17,893 bases of DNA, from the NCBI GenBank assembly GCA_910579495.1, contig CAJTVD010000077.1, positions 1 through 17,893 of the forward strand, given 5' to 3'. Below, piece by piece: positions 1 to 5,887 of this stretch; position 1 is the first letter of the stretch; each line of letters starts with the position of its first letter. This DNA is from an uncultured Lachnospiraceae bacterium (GTDB taxonomy: Bacteria; Bacillota; Clostridia; Lachnospirales; Lachnospiraceae). The notes beneath the pieces are model-generated. The model did not search any database. It was not told the origin of the DNA and saw only the letters and a program-made list of their open reading frames with translations. The position numbers were made by a program, and so were the translations under genes.

Positions 1-331
1 AAGCAATACTGGGTAAAAGATTTAATATAATGCTTCCAACAATGCTGACTGCCAAAGTGCAAATAACGGAAATATATTTACCTGCGACTACTGAAACTGC
101 GTTTACAGGCATTGCTAACTGATATTTTTTCCAGCTTGCCTTTTCATCGCTTGCAAAACTCATTATATTCTGCATACCTGTTGTCATGGCGAGCATTACA
201 GAAGCAAGCAGCCCCGCATAAACGCCGGTATTAACCATGAGCAATATAATTGCACCAACCGCTATCAGAACCAGTTTTTTGTCAATACTCTTAAAAAAGA
301 GTGTAATATCTTTGTAAATCAATCCTTTCAT
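1..331 (-). CDS. ABC-2 type transporter permease, partial (N-terminal part only)
   Basis: This is the start of a membrane permease that runs off the left edge; only about 110 residues are present. The translation begins MKGLIYKDITLFFKSIDKK and continues with a hydrophobic stretch (about residues 20-50) and a second one (about 78-105), as expected for the first transmembrane helices of an ABC-2 permease. The cytoplasmic-looking linker between them contains SFASDEKASWKKYQLAMP, typical of this family. The ATG overlaps the TGA of the upstream ATPase gene (ATGA), and GGAGGTG lies just before it inside that gene, so the two are translationally coupled. It presumably forms the membrane channel used by the ATPase. 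The substrate is unknown; related GntR-YtrA cassettes often handle cell-envelope stress or peptide antibiotics, which here is inference only. Confidence 0.85.
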   Translation of the reverse strand, partial: MKGLIYKDITLFFKSIDKKLVLIAVGAIILLMVNTGVYAGLLASVMLAMTTGMQNIMSFASDEKASWKKYQLAMPVNAVSVVAGKYISVICTLAVSIVGSIILNLLPSIA

Positions 332-1185
332 GCTGCACCTCCTTTGATGTAGAAAAGCATAATATCTTCCAGTGTTGCATTATCAACTACAATATCTTTG
401 TATTTGCGCCTTATCGCTTCTTTGTCACGAACAAGACACTCAATGCTCACATTTGTAATCCTGTGGATAATATAATCATCCGGGGAAATGGAAGCAAACT
501 TCTCCCTCCCGCACTTCACTATCCCAAAATTATAAACAAGGTCATCTTTCTGTTCCTCAAAAATAATCTTGCCTTGATGAATCAAGATTACATAATCTGC
601 AATCTTTTGTATGTCCGATGTGATGTGGGAGGAAAAGAAAATGGAACATTCCTCGTCTTGTATAAATTCTAAAAATAAATCTAACATTTCATCACGCACA
701 ACCGGATCAAGCCCCGTAGTCGCTTCATCTAAAATCAACAACTTCGGTTTATGCGCCATAGCGCAGATAATGGATAACTTCATCTTCATGCCCTTTGAAA
801 AAGAGCCTATTTGTTTTCTTTCGGGGATTTTGAATTTTTTTAGGTACTGTCTGTAAAGGTTGCTATCCCACGACTTATATACGCCGGATAATATTTTTTC
901 AATATCTGACACATTAAATACGTCATGGAAATTGCACTCATCAAAGACAACTCCAATGTCCTCTTTGACAGCGGAAATTGTGTTTTCCTTACCGAAAATC
1001 TGTATCTGTCCATTATCCCTCTTTAATTCATCAAGTATCAGGTTAATGGTCGTACTCTTACCTGCCCCGTTTTCGCCAATGAAGCCGACAATCCTGCCTT
1101 TCGGAACTTGAAATGAAACATGGTCTAACAAAAACCCGTCAAACTGTTTACATAAGTCCCGTACTAAAATGTTGTTTTTTTCCAT
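328..1185 (-). CDS. ABC transporter ATP-binding protein
   Basis: This is the 285-residue nucleotide-binding subunit of an ABC exporter-type system. Visible motifs in order are Walker A GENGAGKST (37-45), a Q-loop position with VVFDE (79-83, Asp instead of the usual Gln), the signature FSKGMKMK (129-136), Walker B LLILDE (149-154), D-loop TGLD (157-160) and the switch histidine in SSHITSD (His187). The roughly 70 residues after the core form an accessory C-terminal region. The start is well supported by CAGGAGG about 7 bases upstream. It sits 15 bases after the GntR gene and overlaps the permease start by 4 bases, so the three genes form one operon. Base composition is more AT-rich than the genes to the right, pointing to a different origin. 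The substrate cannot be read from the sequence. Confidence 0.93.
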   Translation of the reverse strand: MEKNNILVRDLCKQFDGFLLDHVSFQVPKGRIVGFIGENGAGKSTTINLILDELKRDNGQIQIFGKENTISAVKEDIGVVFDECNFHDVFNVSDIEKILSGVYKSWDSNLYRQYLKKFKIPERKQIGSFSKGMKMKLSIICAMAHKPKLLILDEATTGLDPVVRDEMLDLFLEFIQDEECSIFFSSHITSDIQKIADYVILIHQGKIIFEEQKDDLVYNFGIVKCGREKFASISPDDYIIHRITNVSIECLVRDKEAIRRKYKDIVVDNATLEDIMLFYIKGGAA

Positions 1186-1200
1186 ACATTCGCCTCCTGA

Positions 1201-1572
1201 TTATTCCTCGTAAAACAACTTCAAAATATTGGTCATTTGTTCATAACTGATTCCATGCGCCCTGCCGATTTCCGCAACCTTTTGTAACAATTCCTCTGCC
1301 ACACGCAACTGTTCTTCTTGAATAAACTCTTTGTTTTGTGCTGCAACAAAGCTCCCTTTTCCAGATACGGTTTCTATAAATCCGTCACGGGTCAAATCTT
1401 CATAAGCTCTTTGGACAGTAATAACGCTGATATGCAAGTCTTTAGCTAATACCCGCATGGACGGTAACGCTTCACCCGGAGATAAAGTTCCGTTCATAAT
1501 CAGATTTTTAACCTGCATACATATTTGCTCATAAATAGGCTTGTCACTGCTGTTGCTTATGATTATTTCCAT
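1201..1572 (-). CDS. GntR family transcriptional regulator, YtrA subfamily
   Basis: This 123-residue protein has the GntR winged helix-turn-helix at about residues 11-77 (PIYEQI opening, ALPSMRVLAKDLHISVITV recognition region, GKGSF wing). It is followed by a short helical tail of about 45 residues and has no large effector-binding domain. That short layout defines the YtrA subfamily, whose members usually repress their own operon together with neighbouring ABC transporter genes. The ATG follows AGGGGTG. It is the first gene of the GntR-ATPase-permease operon, and a 19-bp palindrome lies right at the presumed transcription start upstream, fitting autorepression. The inducing signal is unknown. 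Confidence 0.92.
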   Translation of the reverse strand: MEIIISNSSDKPIYEQICMQVKNLIMNGTLSPGEALPSMRVLAKDLHISVITVQRAYEDLTRDGFIETVSGKGSFVAAQNKEFIQEEQLRVAEELLQKVAEIGRAHGISYEQMTNILKLFYEE

Positions 1573-1610
1573 TCATTCACCCCTTTCCATGCGTACTGTT
1601 TGTAATATGC

Positions 1611-1629
1611 GTACTTAGTCAATAAGTAC
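1611..1629. promoter_or_regulatory. Palindromic operator, candidate YtrA-type binding site
   Basis: The 19 bp GTACTTA-GTCAA-TAAGTAC has perfect 7-base arms around a 5-base centre. It directly abuts the -10 box of the operon promoter on its downstream side, where a bound repressor would block initiation. A second GTAC-containing half element, GCGTAC, occurs at 1591-1596. The assignment to the GntR protein is inferred from position. Confidence 0.7.
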
Positions 1630-1658
1630 AGTATAGACGTTCTTTGATTTATTGTCAA
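1630..1658 (-). promoter_or_regulatory. Sigma-A type promoter of the GntR-ABC operon
   Basis: On the minus strand the -35 box is TTGACA (1653-1658) and the -10 box is TATACT (1630-1635), separated by 17 bases. This is close to the consensus and lies about 60 bases upstream of the GntR start codon. A promoter this strong needs a repressor, in line with the adjoining operator. Confidence 0.85.
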
Positions 1659-1700
1659 TATCCTTTTTATTTATTTTAAAAATTAGAGGTTGAATTACTA

Positions 1701-1735
1701 GAAAAACAAAAAAGGAGCCATCAAGCAGCCCCTTT
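1701..1735 (-). terminator. Intrinsic terminator for leftward transcription
   Basis: Read on the minus strand, AAAGGGGC (1728-1735) pairs with GCTCCTTT (1711-1718) through one G-U pair, with a 9-base loop, followed by a T-rich run (TTTTTTGTTTTT, down to about 1702). It would stop leftward transcripts coming from the 96-aa gene region before they reach the GntR operon, so the cassette depends on its own promoter. Confidence 0.75.
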
Positions 1736-1783
1736 CCTCGTTTCATCAATATTTCATTCTGTTTTCATCATTAATCTGCATAC

Positions 1784-1836
1784 TATCACGGAAACCCTTA
1801 TATTATCACGAAAACTCCCATCGGATTTCCGTGATA
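1784..1836. repeat. Three copies of TATCACGGAAA-type motif (two direct, one inverted)
   Basis: TATCACGGAAA occurs at 1784-1794, TATCACGAAAA at 1804-1814 and the inverted copy TTTCCGTGATA at 1826-1836. Copies one and two are spaced 20 bases start to start, about two helical turns, so they lie on the same face. Copies two and three make an inverted repeat with an 11-base centre. It looks like a protein-binding array. No T-run follows on either strand, so it is not a simple terminator. Confidence 0.7.
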
Positions 1837-1844
1837 ATAACCAA

Positions 1845-1878
1845 CTTTTGCCTACGAGTACATACTATCAGGCAAAAG
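1845..1878. repeat. 9-bp inverted repeat with 16-base loop
   Basis: CTTTTGCCT (1845-1853) is perfectly complementary to AGGCAAAAG (1870-1878). The loop ends with CATACTATCA (1861-1870), which is an exact direct copy of 1779-1788 at the start of the neighbouring motif array, tying the two repeat sets together. Such hairpins beside short repeats are seen in origins of transfer and replication; the role here is not known. Confidence 0.65.
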
Positions 1879-2088
1879 AACGCCAGAACAACCGTTCGCA
1901 CCCTCGCCAATGTAAAAATACCCTTAAAAGCACACGGAAATAATGTAACTTTGGAACCTATGTAGTGCCGAAAGTACCGTGTTTACGGGCTTCCTCGGCT
2001 TTCCGTGTCCGTATCTGCCGGAACACCTTTGGATGCCAGAGTTATCGCTCTTTTATCCTGTCTTGCAAATCCTAACCTACATCTGCCA

Positions 2089-2379
2089 TCACTGCCCCAA
2101 AAATCTGGCTCCACGCCCACATCTCCCATATTCATACATCTTCATGGCAAGCAACTTGGTAATCCTCTCCATGCCGTTCAGGATAGTCTCCACATCTTCA
2201 TCCTCATCTTCTCCCAGACGTTCGCACAGATTACGTCCTGCCTGGTACACATCTTCATACAAAAGGCAGCACTCTTTCCCCTCGGCAAATTCATCCTCAA
2301 TGTCAGCCTGCTCCGGCAGGGAATGTGATCCTTCTGCCAGAAATCCGTTCATCTTCTCAAAAATCTGTTCCTTCTGCAT
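2089..2379 (-). CDS. Small acidic protein of unknown function (96 aa)
   Basis: The start at 2379 is chosen because AAAGGAGGATGCACT directly precedes the ATG; a longer frame to 2490 would run through the regulatory inverted repeat. The 96-residue product MQKEQIFEKMNGFLAEG... is rich in Glu and Asp (for example LGEDEDEDVETI at about 59-70), has no membrane segment and looks helical. I do not recognise the family. It is transcribed divergently from an XRE regulator at 2505 with a 125-base shared control region, so it is likely under that regulator. A paired role as an antitoxin-like partner or regulator accessory is possible but not supported by any motif. Confidence 0.7.
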   Translation of the reverse strand: MQKEQIFEKMNGFLAEGSHSLPEQADIEDEFAEGKECCLLYEDVYQAGRNLCERLGEDEDEDVETILNGMERITKLLAMKMYEYGRCGRGARFLGQ

Positions 2380-2392
2380 AGTGCATCCTCCT

Positions 2393-2469
2393 TTTGTCTC
2401 ACTTTTACAACCGATTTTAATATGGAATGCTACTAAAATCAATAGTAGTGGTGCAAAAAGTGAGACAAA
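2393..2469. promoter_or_regulatory. Long spaced inverted repeat in the divergent control region
   Basis: TTTGTCTCACTTTT (2393-2406) and its exact reverse complement AAAAGTGAGACAAA (2456-2469) are 49 bases apart. A smaller palindrome CTACTA-7-TAGTAG (2430-2448) sits between them. The distal pair flanks the candidate leftward promoter, which suits a repressor that binds both arms and loops the DNA. A direct repeat TCGACAC (2474-2480 and 2484-2490), 10 bases apart, lies next to it. The XRE protein encoded at 2505 is the obvious candidate binder (inference). Confidence 0.7.
2414..2442 (-). promoter_or_regulatory. Candidate promoter of the 96-aa gene
   Basis: On the minus strand, TTGATT (2437-2442) and TAAAAT (2414-2419) are separated by 17 bases. 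Initiation would fall about 25-30 bases upstream of the start codon. It lies between the arms of the inverted repeat. Confidence 0.5.
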
Positions 2470-2504
2470 CTTCTCGACACATTTCGACACTAATGGAGGA
2501 TACT

Positions 2505-2756
2505 ATGCCAAAACCAACAGGATCATCAGGAGAAAAGAATCTGGTCAGCAGCCGGCTCATAGAACTCAGGAGACAGCAGAACCTCTCGCAAAGGGATCTT
2601 GCCCATAAGCTGCAGCTTGCCGGATATGACATGGACAAGAACGTGATCACCCGTATCGAGACCAACAAAAGGTATGTGACGGATATTGAACTGCGGGCAT
2701 TATCGGAGGTGCTGGGCGTCAGCTATGCCTATCTGATTGACGGGACGGAAAGATAA
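2505..2756 (+). CDS. XRE family helix-turn-helix regulator (83 aa)
   Basis: The start at 2505 is set by TGGAGG five bases upstream of ATGCCAAAACC. The protein is almost only an HTH_XRE/Cro-C1 domain: LRRQQNLSQRDLAHKL forms helices 1-2, DKNVITRIETNKRYVTD the recognition helix and following turn, and LRALSEVLGVSYAYLI the closing helices. The domain spans about residues 17-80, leaving no room for a ligand domain. It is divergent from the 96-aa gene over a region with a long inverted repeat, so it likely represses itself and that gene. The insertion of AGYDMDKN before the recognition helix is typical of a subgroup of XRE proteins found on Firmicutes mobile elements. Confidence 0.9.
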   Translation: MPKPTGSSGEKNLVSSRLIELRRQQNLSQRDLAHKLQLAGYDMDKNVITRIETNKRYVTDIELRALSEVLGVSYAYLIDGTER

Positions 2757-2800
2757 GAACAGGATGCCGTTGGCCATCCACTGGCCGGTATCCTGTTCTT
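2755..2800. terminator. Hairpin between convergent genes
   Basis: AAGAACAGGAT (2755-2765) and ATCCTGTTCTT (2790-2800) are an 11-bp perfect stem, extended by GGCCA/TGGCC inside the loop. It starts within the stop codon of the XRE gene and lies 42 bases past the end of the convergent 112-aa gene, so it probably ends both transcripts. No clean T-run follows, so efficiency is uncertain. Confidence 0.6.
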
Positions 2801-2841
2801 CATGCCATATTTCACTGATCTCCATTTTCCAGGGCCATCTT

Positions 2842-3180
2842 TCAATGCACGTCCATCTTCCCTGCCCACCTCAGCCCCTCGTTCTCCTTCAGGAGTCCCA
2901 TATGGAACAATACCTGGATGCAGTCCGCATAGCCCTGGATGTAGGCACGCTTCTCCTGGGCAGATGAAAAATCCTCCAGGCACTCCTTCATCTCCTCTGC
3001 CCTTTCCTGTCCGTCTGCAGGCAGGCTTTCCAGAAATGCCTCCCATTCCTGCTCCGTCTCCTTCCATGCCTCCAGAGCCGCTTCATATTCCGGCGTGCGC
3101 ACATAGCTCTCCCGTTTCACATTCTCCCCATTCAGAGTGCCTAAAAACTGGGCAAACTTTAACCATACATCATTTAACAT
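2842..3180 (-). CDS. Small protein of unknown function (112 aa), possibly DUF6809-like
   Basis: The ATG at 3180 follows AAAGGAGAAGTGAA, so it is preferred over the longer frame reaching 3255, which would cross the promoter. The product begins MLNDVWLKFAQFLG, is charged and helical, has no membrane segment, and contains AYIQGYADCIQVLFHMGLL (about residues 80-98). That stretch reminds me of the closing helix of DUF6809 proteins, which are small and common on Lachnospiraceae elements; this is weak recall, not a firm assignment. It is divergent from the 114-aa XRE gene at 3336, repeating the layout of the neighbouring 96-aa/XRE pair. Confidence 0.7.
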   Translation of the reverse strand: MLNDVWLKFAQFLGTLNGENVKRESYVRTPEYEAALEAWKETEQEWEAFLESLPADGQERAEEMKECLEDFSSAQEKRAYIQGYADCIQVLFHMGLLKENEGLRWAGKMDVH

Positions 3181-3241
3181 TTCACTTCTCCTTTTTCTGT
3201 TATATTTTCCATGTTTCCTTATATTTTTACTCTTACTGCTC

Positions 3242-3271
3242 ATTATACATATCATAGGAGAGTTTTATCAA
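3242..3271 (-). promoter_or_regulatory. Promoter of the 112-aa gene
   Basis: On the minus strand, TTGATA (3266-3271) and a perfect TATAAT (3242-3247) are 18 bases apart, giving a leader of roughly 55 bases. The whole 3181-3335 interval is AT-rich and also has to hold the promoter of the divergent XRE gene, for which I see no convincing boxes. Confidence 0.7.
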
Positions 3272-3335
3272 CTATAACCGCTTAATTATTTATGTCATAG
3301 CAGATAAAATTAGTCCATAGCAAGGAGGTAAGAGG

Positions 3336-3680
3336 ATGGAGGATTTATTAAATCAGATCGGCAGCCGCATATTGAGCCGCAGGAAACAGCTCCGCATGAC
3401 ACAGGAGGAACTGGCGGAAAAAGCGGGCATCACCCCACAGACAGTTTCTTCCGCGGAACTTGGCAAAAAAGCACTGCGCCCGGAAAATATTATCCGTATC
3501 TGCTCTGCCCTTGACATCAGCACCGATTACCTGCTCCTTGGTGAAACAAATGCCAGTGACCATTCCATACTGCTCACCAAAATTTCAGACCTTCCTCCCA
3601 TACAATACCGCCATCTGGAGGATATAATCAACAGTTTTATCCTGGCACTGGAAGAAAGGGAAGCACAGAGCGGAAAATGA
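3336..3680 (+). CDS. XRE family helix-turn-helix regulator (114 aa)
   Basis: The ATG follows AAGGAGGTAAGAGG, a near-perfect ribosome binding site. Residues about 5-68 form a classical Cro/C1-type domain: RILSRRKQLRMTQEELAEKAG, then ITPQTVSSAELGKKALRPEN with the recognition helix, then ICSALDISTDYLLLGE. The last 45 residues, ending in a charged helix (EDIINSFILALEEREAQ), may allow dimerisation. This architecture is common for phage-like or plasmid repressors in Clostridia. It is divergent from the 112-aa gene and convergent with parR. It probably controls the divergent promoter region at 3181-3335. No peptidase or other effector domain is attached. Confidence 0.92.
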   Translation: MEDLLNQIGSRILSRRKQLRMTQEELAEKAGITPQTVSSAELGKKALRPENIIRICSALDISTDYLLLGETNASDHSILLTKISDLPPIQYRHLEDIINSFILALEEREAQSGK

Positions 3681-3693
3681 CCTCCCTGTGCTT
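3661..3693. terminator. Hairpin between the XRE gene and parR
   Basis: AAGCACAG (3661-3668) pairs with CTGTGCTT (3686-3693), enclosing the XRE stop codon in the loop. On the plus strand it is followed by TT, on the minus strand by CC, so it is only a modest terminator for either convergent gene. Confidence 0.5.
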
Positions 3694-3694
3694 T

Positions 3695-4099
3695 TCAGCT
3701 GCTCCGAAACGCTGACATGGTATCTGCAATCAACGCAAAGGTTGCCTGATCTATTTCTTCCCGTGGCTCCTCTCCCTCCGTTCTCTTTTTCGGTCTTACA
3801 GTCCTCCGCTCCGCTATATGCTCCCTGCCTGTATCTGACATGGAACTGTTCTGCCTTATATCCTCTTTCCCTGCCAGAATCTCCGCAACGATTTCTTCGA
3901 TTGCCGCCCTGTCTATGGTCTGGGGAATGGCAATATCCGGTGTGTCCGGGCAGTTGATATAGTGGAGGACCGCATTCACAAGAAATTGTGCCTTACTGCG
4001 CGGCCCCTGTTTTTCCAGCAGACGTATCACGGCGTCATGGGCCGGATCATTTTCATTAAATTTGATACTGAACCGCTCCCGGTCTTTCTTTCCACCCAT
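3695..4099 (-). CDS. parR: ParR-like plasmid segregation DNA-binding protein
   Basis: This 134-residue protein starts at 4099, four bases after the parM stop, with AGGTGAG just upstream; the frame is open further but would overlap parM. Residues about 6-48 (RERFSIKFNENDPAHDAVIRLLEKQGPRSKAQFLVNAVLHYI) read as a ribbon-helix-helix: a beta strand, a helix, a turn and a second helix. The rest is a charged, poorly conserved tail, which in ParR proteins contacts the ParM filament. Order parM-parR, size and the N-terminal fold match the adaptor of type II (actin-like) partition systems: it binds centromere repeats and caps ParM filaments. Identity rests on fold pattern and context, since ParR sequences diverge strongly. 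Confidence 0.8.
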   Translation of the reverse strand: MGGKKDRERFSIKFNENDPAHDAVIRLLEKQGPRSKAQFLVNAVLHYINCPDTPDIAIPQTIDRAAIEEIVAEILAGKEDIRQNSSMSDTGREHIAERRTVRPKKRTEGEEPREEIDQATFALIADTMSAFRSS

Positions 4100-4103
4100 A
4101 AGC

Positions 4104-5018
4104 TCACCTGCCTGCCGTTTCCATCTTATAGAGAAATTCATACCCCTTTGCATTGGCATTGATATCCTCCACAAATAGTGCATTTCCCACCTTCCCGGAA
4201 GCTTCGATCTGCCGGCGCAGAAGGATGGCGCCGCCGCCCACAAACACCACCATGCCGGACATCAGATCCAGCATACGCTCCCGCAGGCTGTTTGCCAGGT
4301 CATTTACAAAATCCTGCGCCAGCTTTTCCACAAGGGAGGAGACTTCCGGGGCATAGGTGCTCTCACCGTCCTTTAAGATACCGTCAATATCCGTTTCTTC
4401 CAGCAGGATGTCAAATTCTGAATTGGCCTTCGTCCGAATCCGGTTATAGAGCAGGATCACTCCGTTTTCCAGGGAATCGCAGATACTCAGATCCGCCCGG
4501 CCAGAACGCATCATCAGGTAGTCTGCCGTAAACCCGCCGATATCTACGATAAGCACCCTCGGCTTATCTAACAGCCTGTCCATCATGGTCACTGCCGCCG
4601 CAAAAGCCTGTGGATAGCAGCGCACATCCTCAATATAGATGGTGTACGGGTTGTCGCGGTACTGGAAGTTTACAATGCCCCTATTGGAAAAATACCGTAT
4701 AAAGGACTGGTTCTGCGCCCCATAATGTGCTGGCGGAAGCCCCACTGCAAGAGAGACATGCACCACCTCTTCCCCATACCTTTCCTTTAAATGGAGTTCT
4801 TCTGCGATCCCGAACAGGGTAAGGATGAAAAAGCGGTCATCCTCCGTCTTATCTCTTTTATAAGGAATCCTCTGGTTTGACAGCGTATAAAACTTTCCCT
4901 GGTATTCCAGGATGTCGCTGCCGAACGGCCTGGCAATGCTCTCCACCAGCCCGGACACAAAGGGCCTGCTGTGGATCGTCTTCATCTGTTTGTTCCCGTG
5001 GTCGATTGCAATTAACAT
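4104..5018 (-). CDS. parM: ParM/StbA family actin-like segregation ATPase
   Basis: This 304-residue protein carries the actin-fold nucleotide motifs: phosphate 1 IDHGNK (5-10), phosphate 2 VDIGGFTADYL (158-168) and the adenosine motif VFVGGGAILL (258-267). Alp/ParM proteins polymerise with ATP and push plasmid copies apart. Residues 85-97 (VVHVSLAVGLPPA) and TIYIEDVRCYPQAFAA (126-141) are typical of the plasmid StbA/ParM branch in Firmicutes. The start is fixed by AAAAGGAGATGAAAAACT. A strong terminator separates it from the upstream 208-aa gene, so parM-parR is its own operon. I see no obvious iterated centromere in the 70 bases upstream, where it commonly lies. Confidence 0.92.
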   Translation of the reverse strand: MLIAIDHGNKQMKTIHSRPFVSGLVESIARPFGSDILEYQGKFYTLSNQRIPYKRDKTEDDRFFILTLFGIAEELHLKERYGEEVVHVSLAVGLPPAHYGAQNQSFIRYFSNRGIVNFQYRDNPYTIYIEDVRCYPQAFAAAVTMMDRLLDKPRVLIVDIGGFTADYLMMRSGRADLSICDSLENGVILLYNRIRTKANSEFDILLEETDIDGILKDGESTYAPEVSSLVEKLAQDFVNDLANSLRERMLDLMSGMVVFVGGGAILLRRQIEASGKVGNALFVEDINANAKGYEFLYKMETAGR

Positions 5019-5051
5019 AGTTTTTCATCTCCTTTTTTCCTTTATACTTAT

Positions 5052-5081
5052 TCTTTACGCATTGAATACGTCTTTTTTCAA
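5052..5081 (-). promoter_or_regulatory. Weak candidate promoter of parM-parR
   Basis: On the minus strand TTGAAA (5076-5081) and TAAAGA (5052-5057) are 18 bases apart, between the upstream terminator and the parM ribosome binding site. The -10 box is a poor match, so this is tentative. Confidence 0.35.
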
Positions 5082-5082
5082 C

Positions 5083-5136
5083 AAAAAAATAAAAAAACAG
5101 GACCAGCAGCATATTGACTGCCGTGTCCTGTTTTTT
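5083..5136 (-). terminator. Strong intrinsic terminator after the 208-aa gene
   Basis: Read on the minus strand, AAAAAACAGGAC (5125-5136) pairs perfectly with GTCCTGTTTTTT (5092-5103) across a 21-base loop and is followed by more T (TTTTTTTATTTTTTT overall). It should end the 107-aa/ligA/208-aa transcript before parM. The plus strand also has a six-T run after the stem, so it may work both ways. Confidence 0.88.
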
Positions 5137-5164
5137 ACACCATAACTTGTCCTGCCCTCTCCGG

Positions 5165-5791
5165 TCAGGTATGTATCCCATAGTACGCCTTTTCCAGATT
5201 CTCCCGGCCGTGGAGGATGACTCCCCCGCATATGCCGGCCCCATAGGGCGTCTGTTCCCGGAAGAAAAAGCTGTACGGTTCAAAATCATCATACACCGTG
5301 ATCTGCCTGCTGCCTTTCCATCGCAGGAAATGGTCAGCCATGAACTTCCCCAGTTTTTTCCGCAATGCCTTCGTCTCCGCCACTGCTTTCAGATTTCTCC
5401 TGCTCTGGAACTCAATCTTTGGCCTGCCGCTTTCCTCTAAGGACAGCATCTTTATCTGCATACTGTCCTCCCGGCTCTGCTTTATGGAACTTTTAAATTT
5501 CTTATAGGAAAGCCGGACCGTTTCCGTCCTGCCGGACACCTTCCCTCCCCCTGCGTCACTGAGCCAGGTAAATTCTATTTCCAGAATCTCTGCCTGCTCG
5601 AAAGATTTCCGTAATGACACTTTTGCAAAGGAGTGGATATCGGATACCGTCATATATCTTTTTTCTTCCAGTTCCAGCAGTTCCTTCTCCGTAAGGACAA
5701 AGCCCTGGGGAGAGTGGCAATCTTTAGAGAATGTCCGCAGAGTAATGCAGTCCTCGGATGCGGATAGTTTTATCATCGTCCTGTTATTCAT
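5165..5791 (-). CDS. Hypothetical protein (208 aa)
   Basis: The start at 5791 is chosen over 5809 because GAAGGAGGCTATAAG immediately precedes this ATG. The product (MNNRTMIKLSASEDC...) has no signal peptide or membrane helix. It shows alternating beta-like segments (EILEIEFTWL, TVRLSYKKF) and a Lys/Arg-rich centre (NLKAVAETKALRKKLGKF, about 130-150), which may hint at nucleic-acid contact. I do not recognise a family. It is the last gene of a unit with the 107-aa protein and the ligase and is followed by a strong terminator, so it may assist a DNA-repair or replication step. That link rests on position only. Confidence 0.75.
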   Translation of the reverse strand: MNNRTMIKLSASEDCITLRTFSKDCHSPQGFVLTEKELLELEEKRYMTVSDIHSFAKVSLRKSFEQAEILEIEFTWLSDAGGGKVSGRTETVRLSYKKFKSSIKQSREDSMQIKMLSLEESGRPKIEFQSRRNLKAVAETKALRKKLGKFMADHFLRWKGSRQITVYDDFEPYSFFFREQTPYGAGICGGVILHGRENLEKAYYGIHT

Positions 5792-5812
5792 CTTATAGCC
5801 TCCTTCCAAACA

Positions 5813-5838
5813 GGGGAGAGCATCTGTTCCCTCTCCCC
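5813..5838. repeat. GC-rich hairpin in the leader of the 208-aa gene
   Basis: GGGGAGAG (5813-5820) and CTCTCCCC (5831-5838) form a perfect 8-bp stem with a 10-base loop, between the ligA stop and the ribosome binding site of the 208-aa gene. No T-run follows on the minus strand, so it could stabilise the mRNA or modulate translation rather than terminate. Confidence 0.5.
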
Positions 5839-5887
5839 CGTATACTATGATTTACTTGTTTCTGGCCGCAGCCTGTTAAGGGGTATT

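Larger units (their letters stand above)
1736..2088. other. Gene-free stretch with clustered repeats
   Basis: No convincing coding sequence is present between the terminator and the stop of the 96-aa gene; reading frames here have no ribosome binding site or family resemblance. The left half (1779-1878) carries the repeats described separately. From about 1880 to 2088 I see no further clear structure except a weak similarity to the repeat core (CACACGGAAATAATG near 1931-1945). It could be an origin of transfer, a replication origin, a recombination site or a decayed end of an element. Confidence 0.5.

Noticed and set aside
1784..1836. CRISPR array
   Set aside because: The repeats are only 11 bases, there are three copies, one is inverted, and there are no regular spacers or cas genes.
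2380..2490. N-terminal extension of the 96-aa protein
   Set aside because: The extension would run through the long inverted repeat and candidate promoter, while an excellent ribosome binding site precedes the ATG at 2379.
1979..2608. 209-codon plus-strand frame over the gene-free stretch and the 96-aa gene
   Set aside because: It crosses the divergent control region and the start of the XRE gene in another frame, and its sequence is low-complexity Ser/Pro without domain features.
4100..4243. Extended start of the ParR-like protein inside parM
   Set aside because: The extension overlaps the end of parM, and its residues (MWAAAPSFCAGRSK) look like a shadow frame; the ATG at 4099 follows the parM stop closely.
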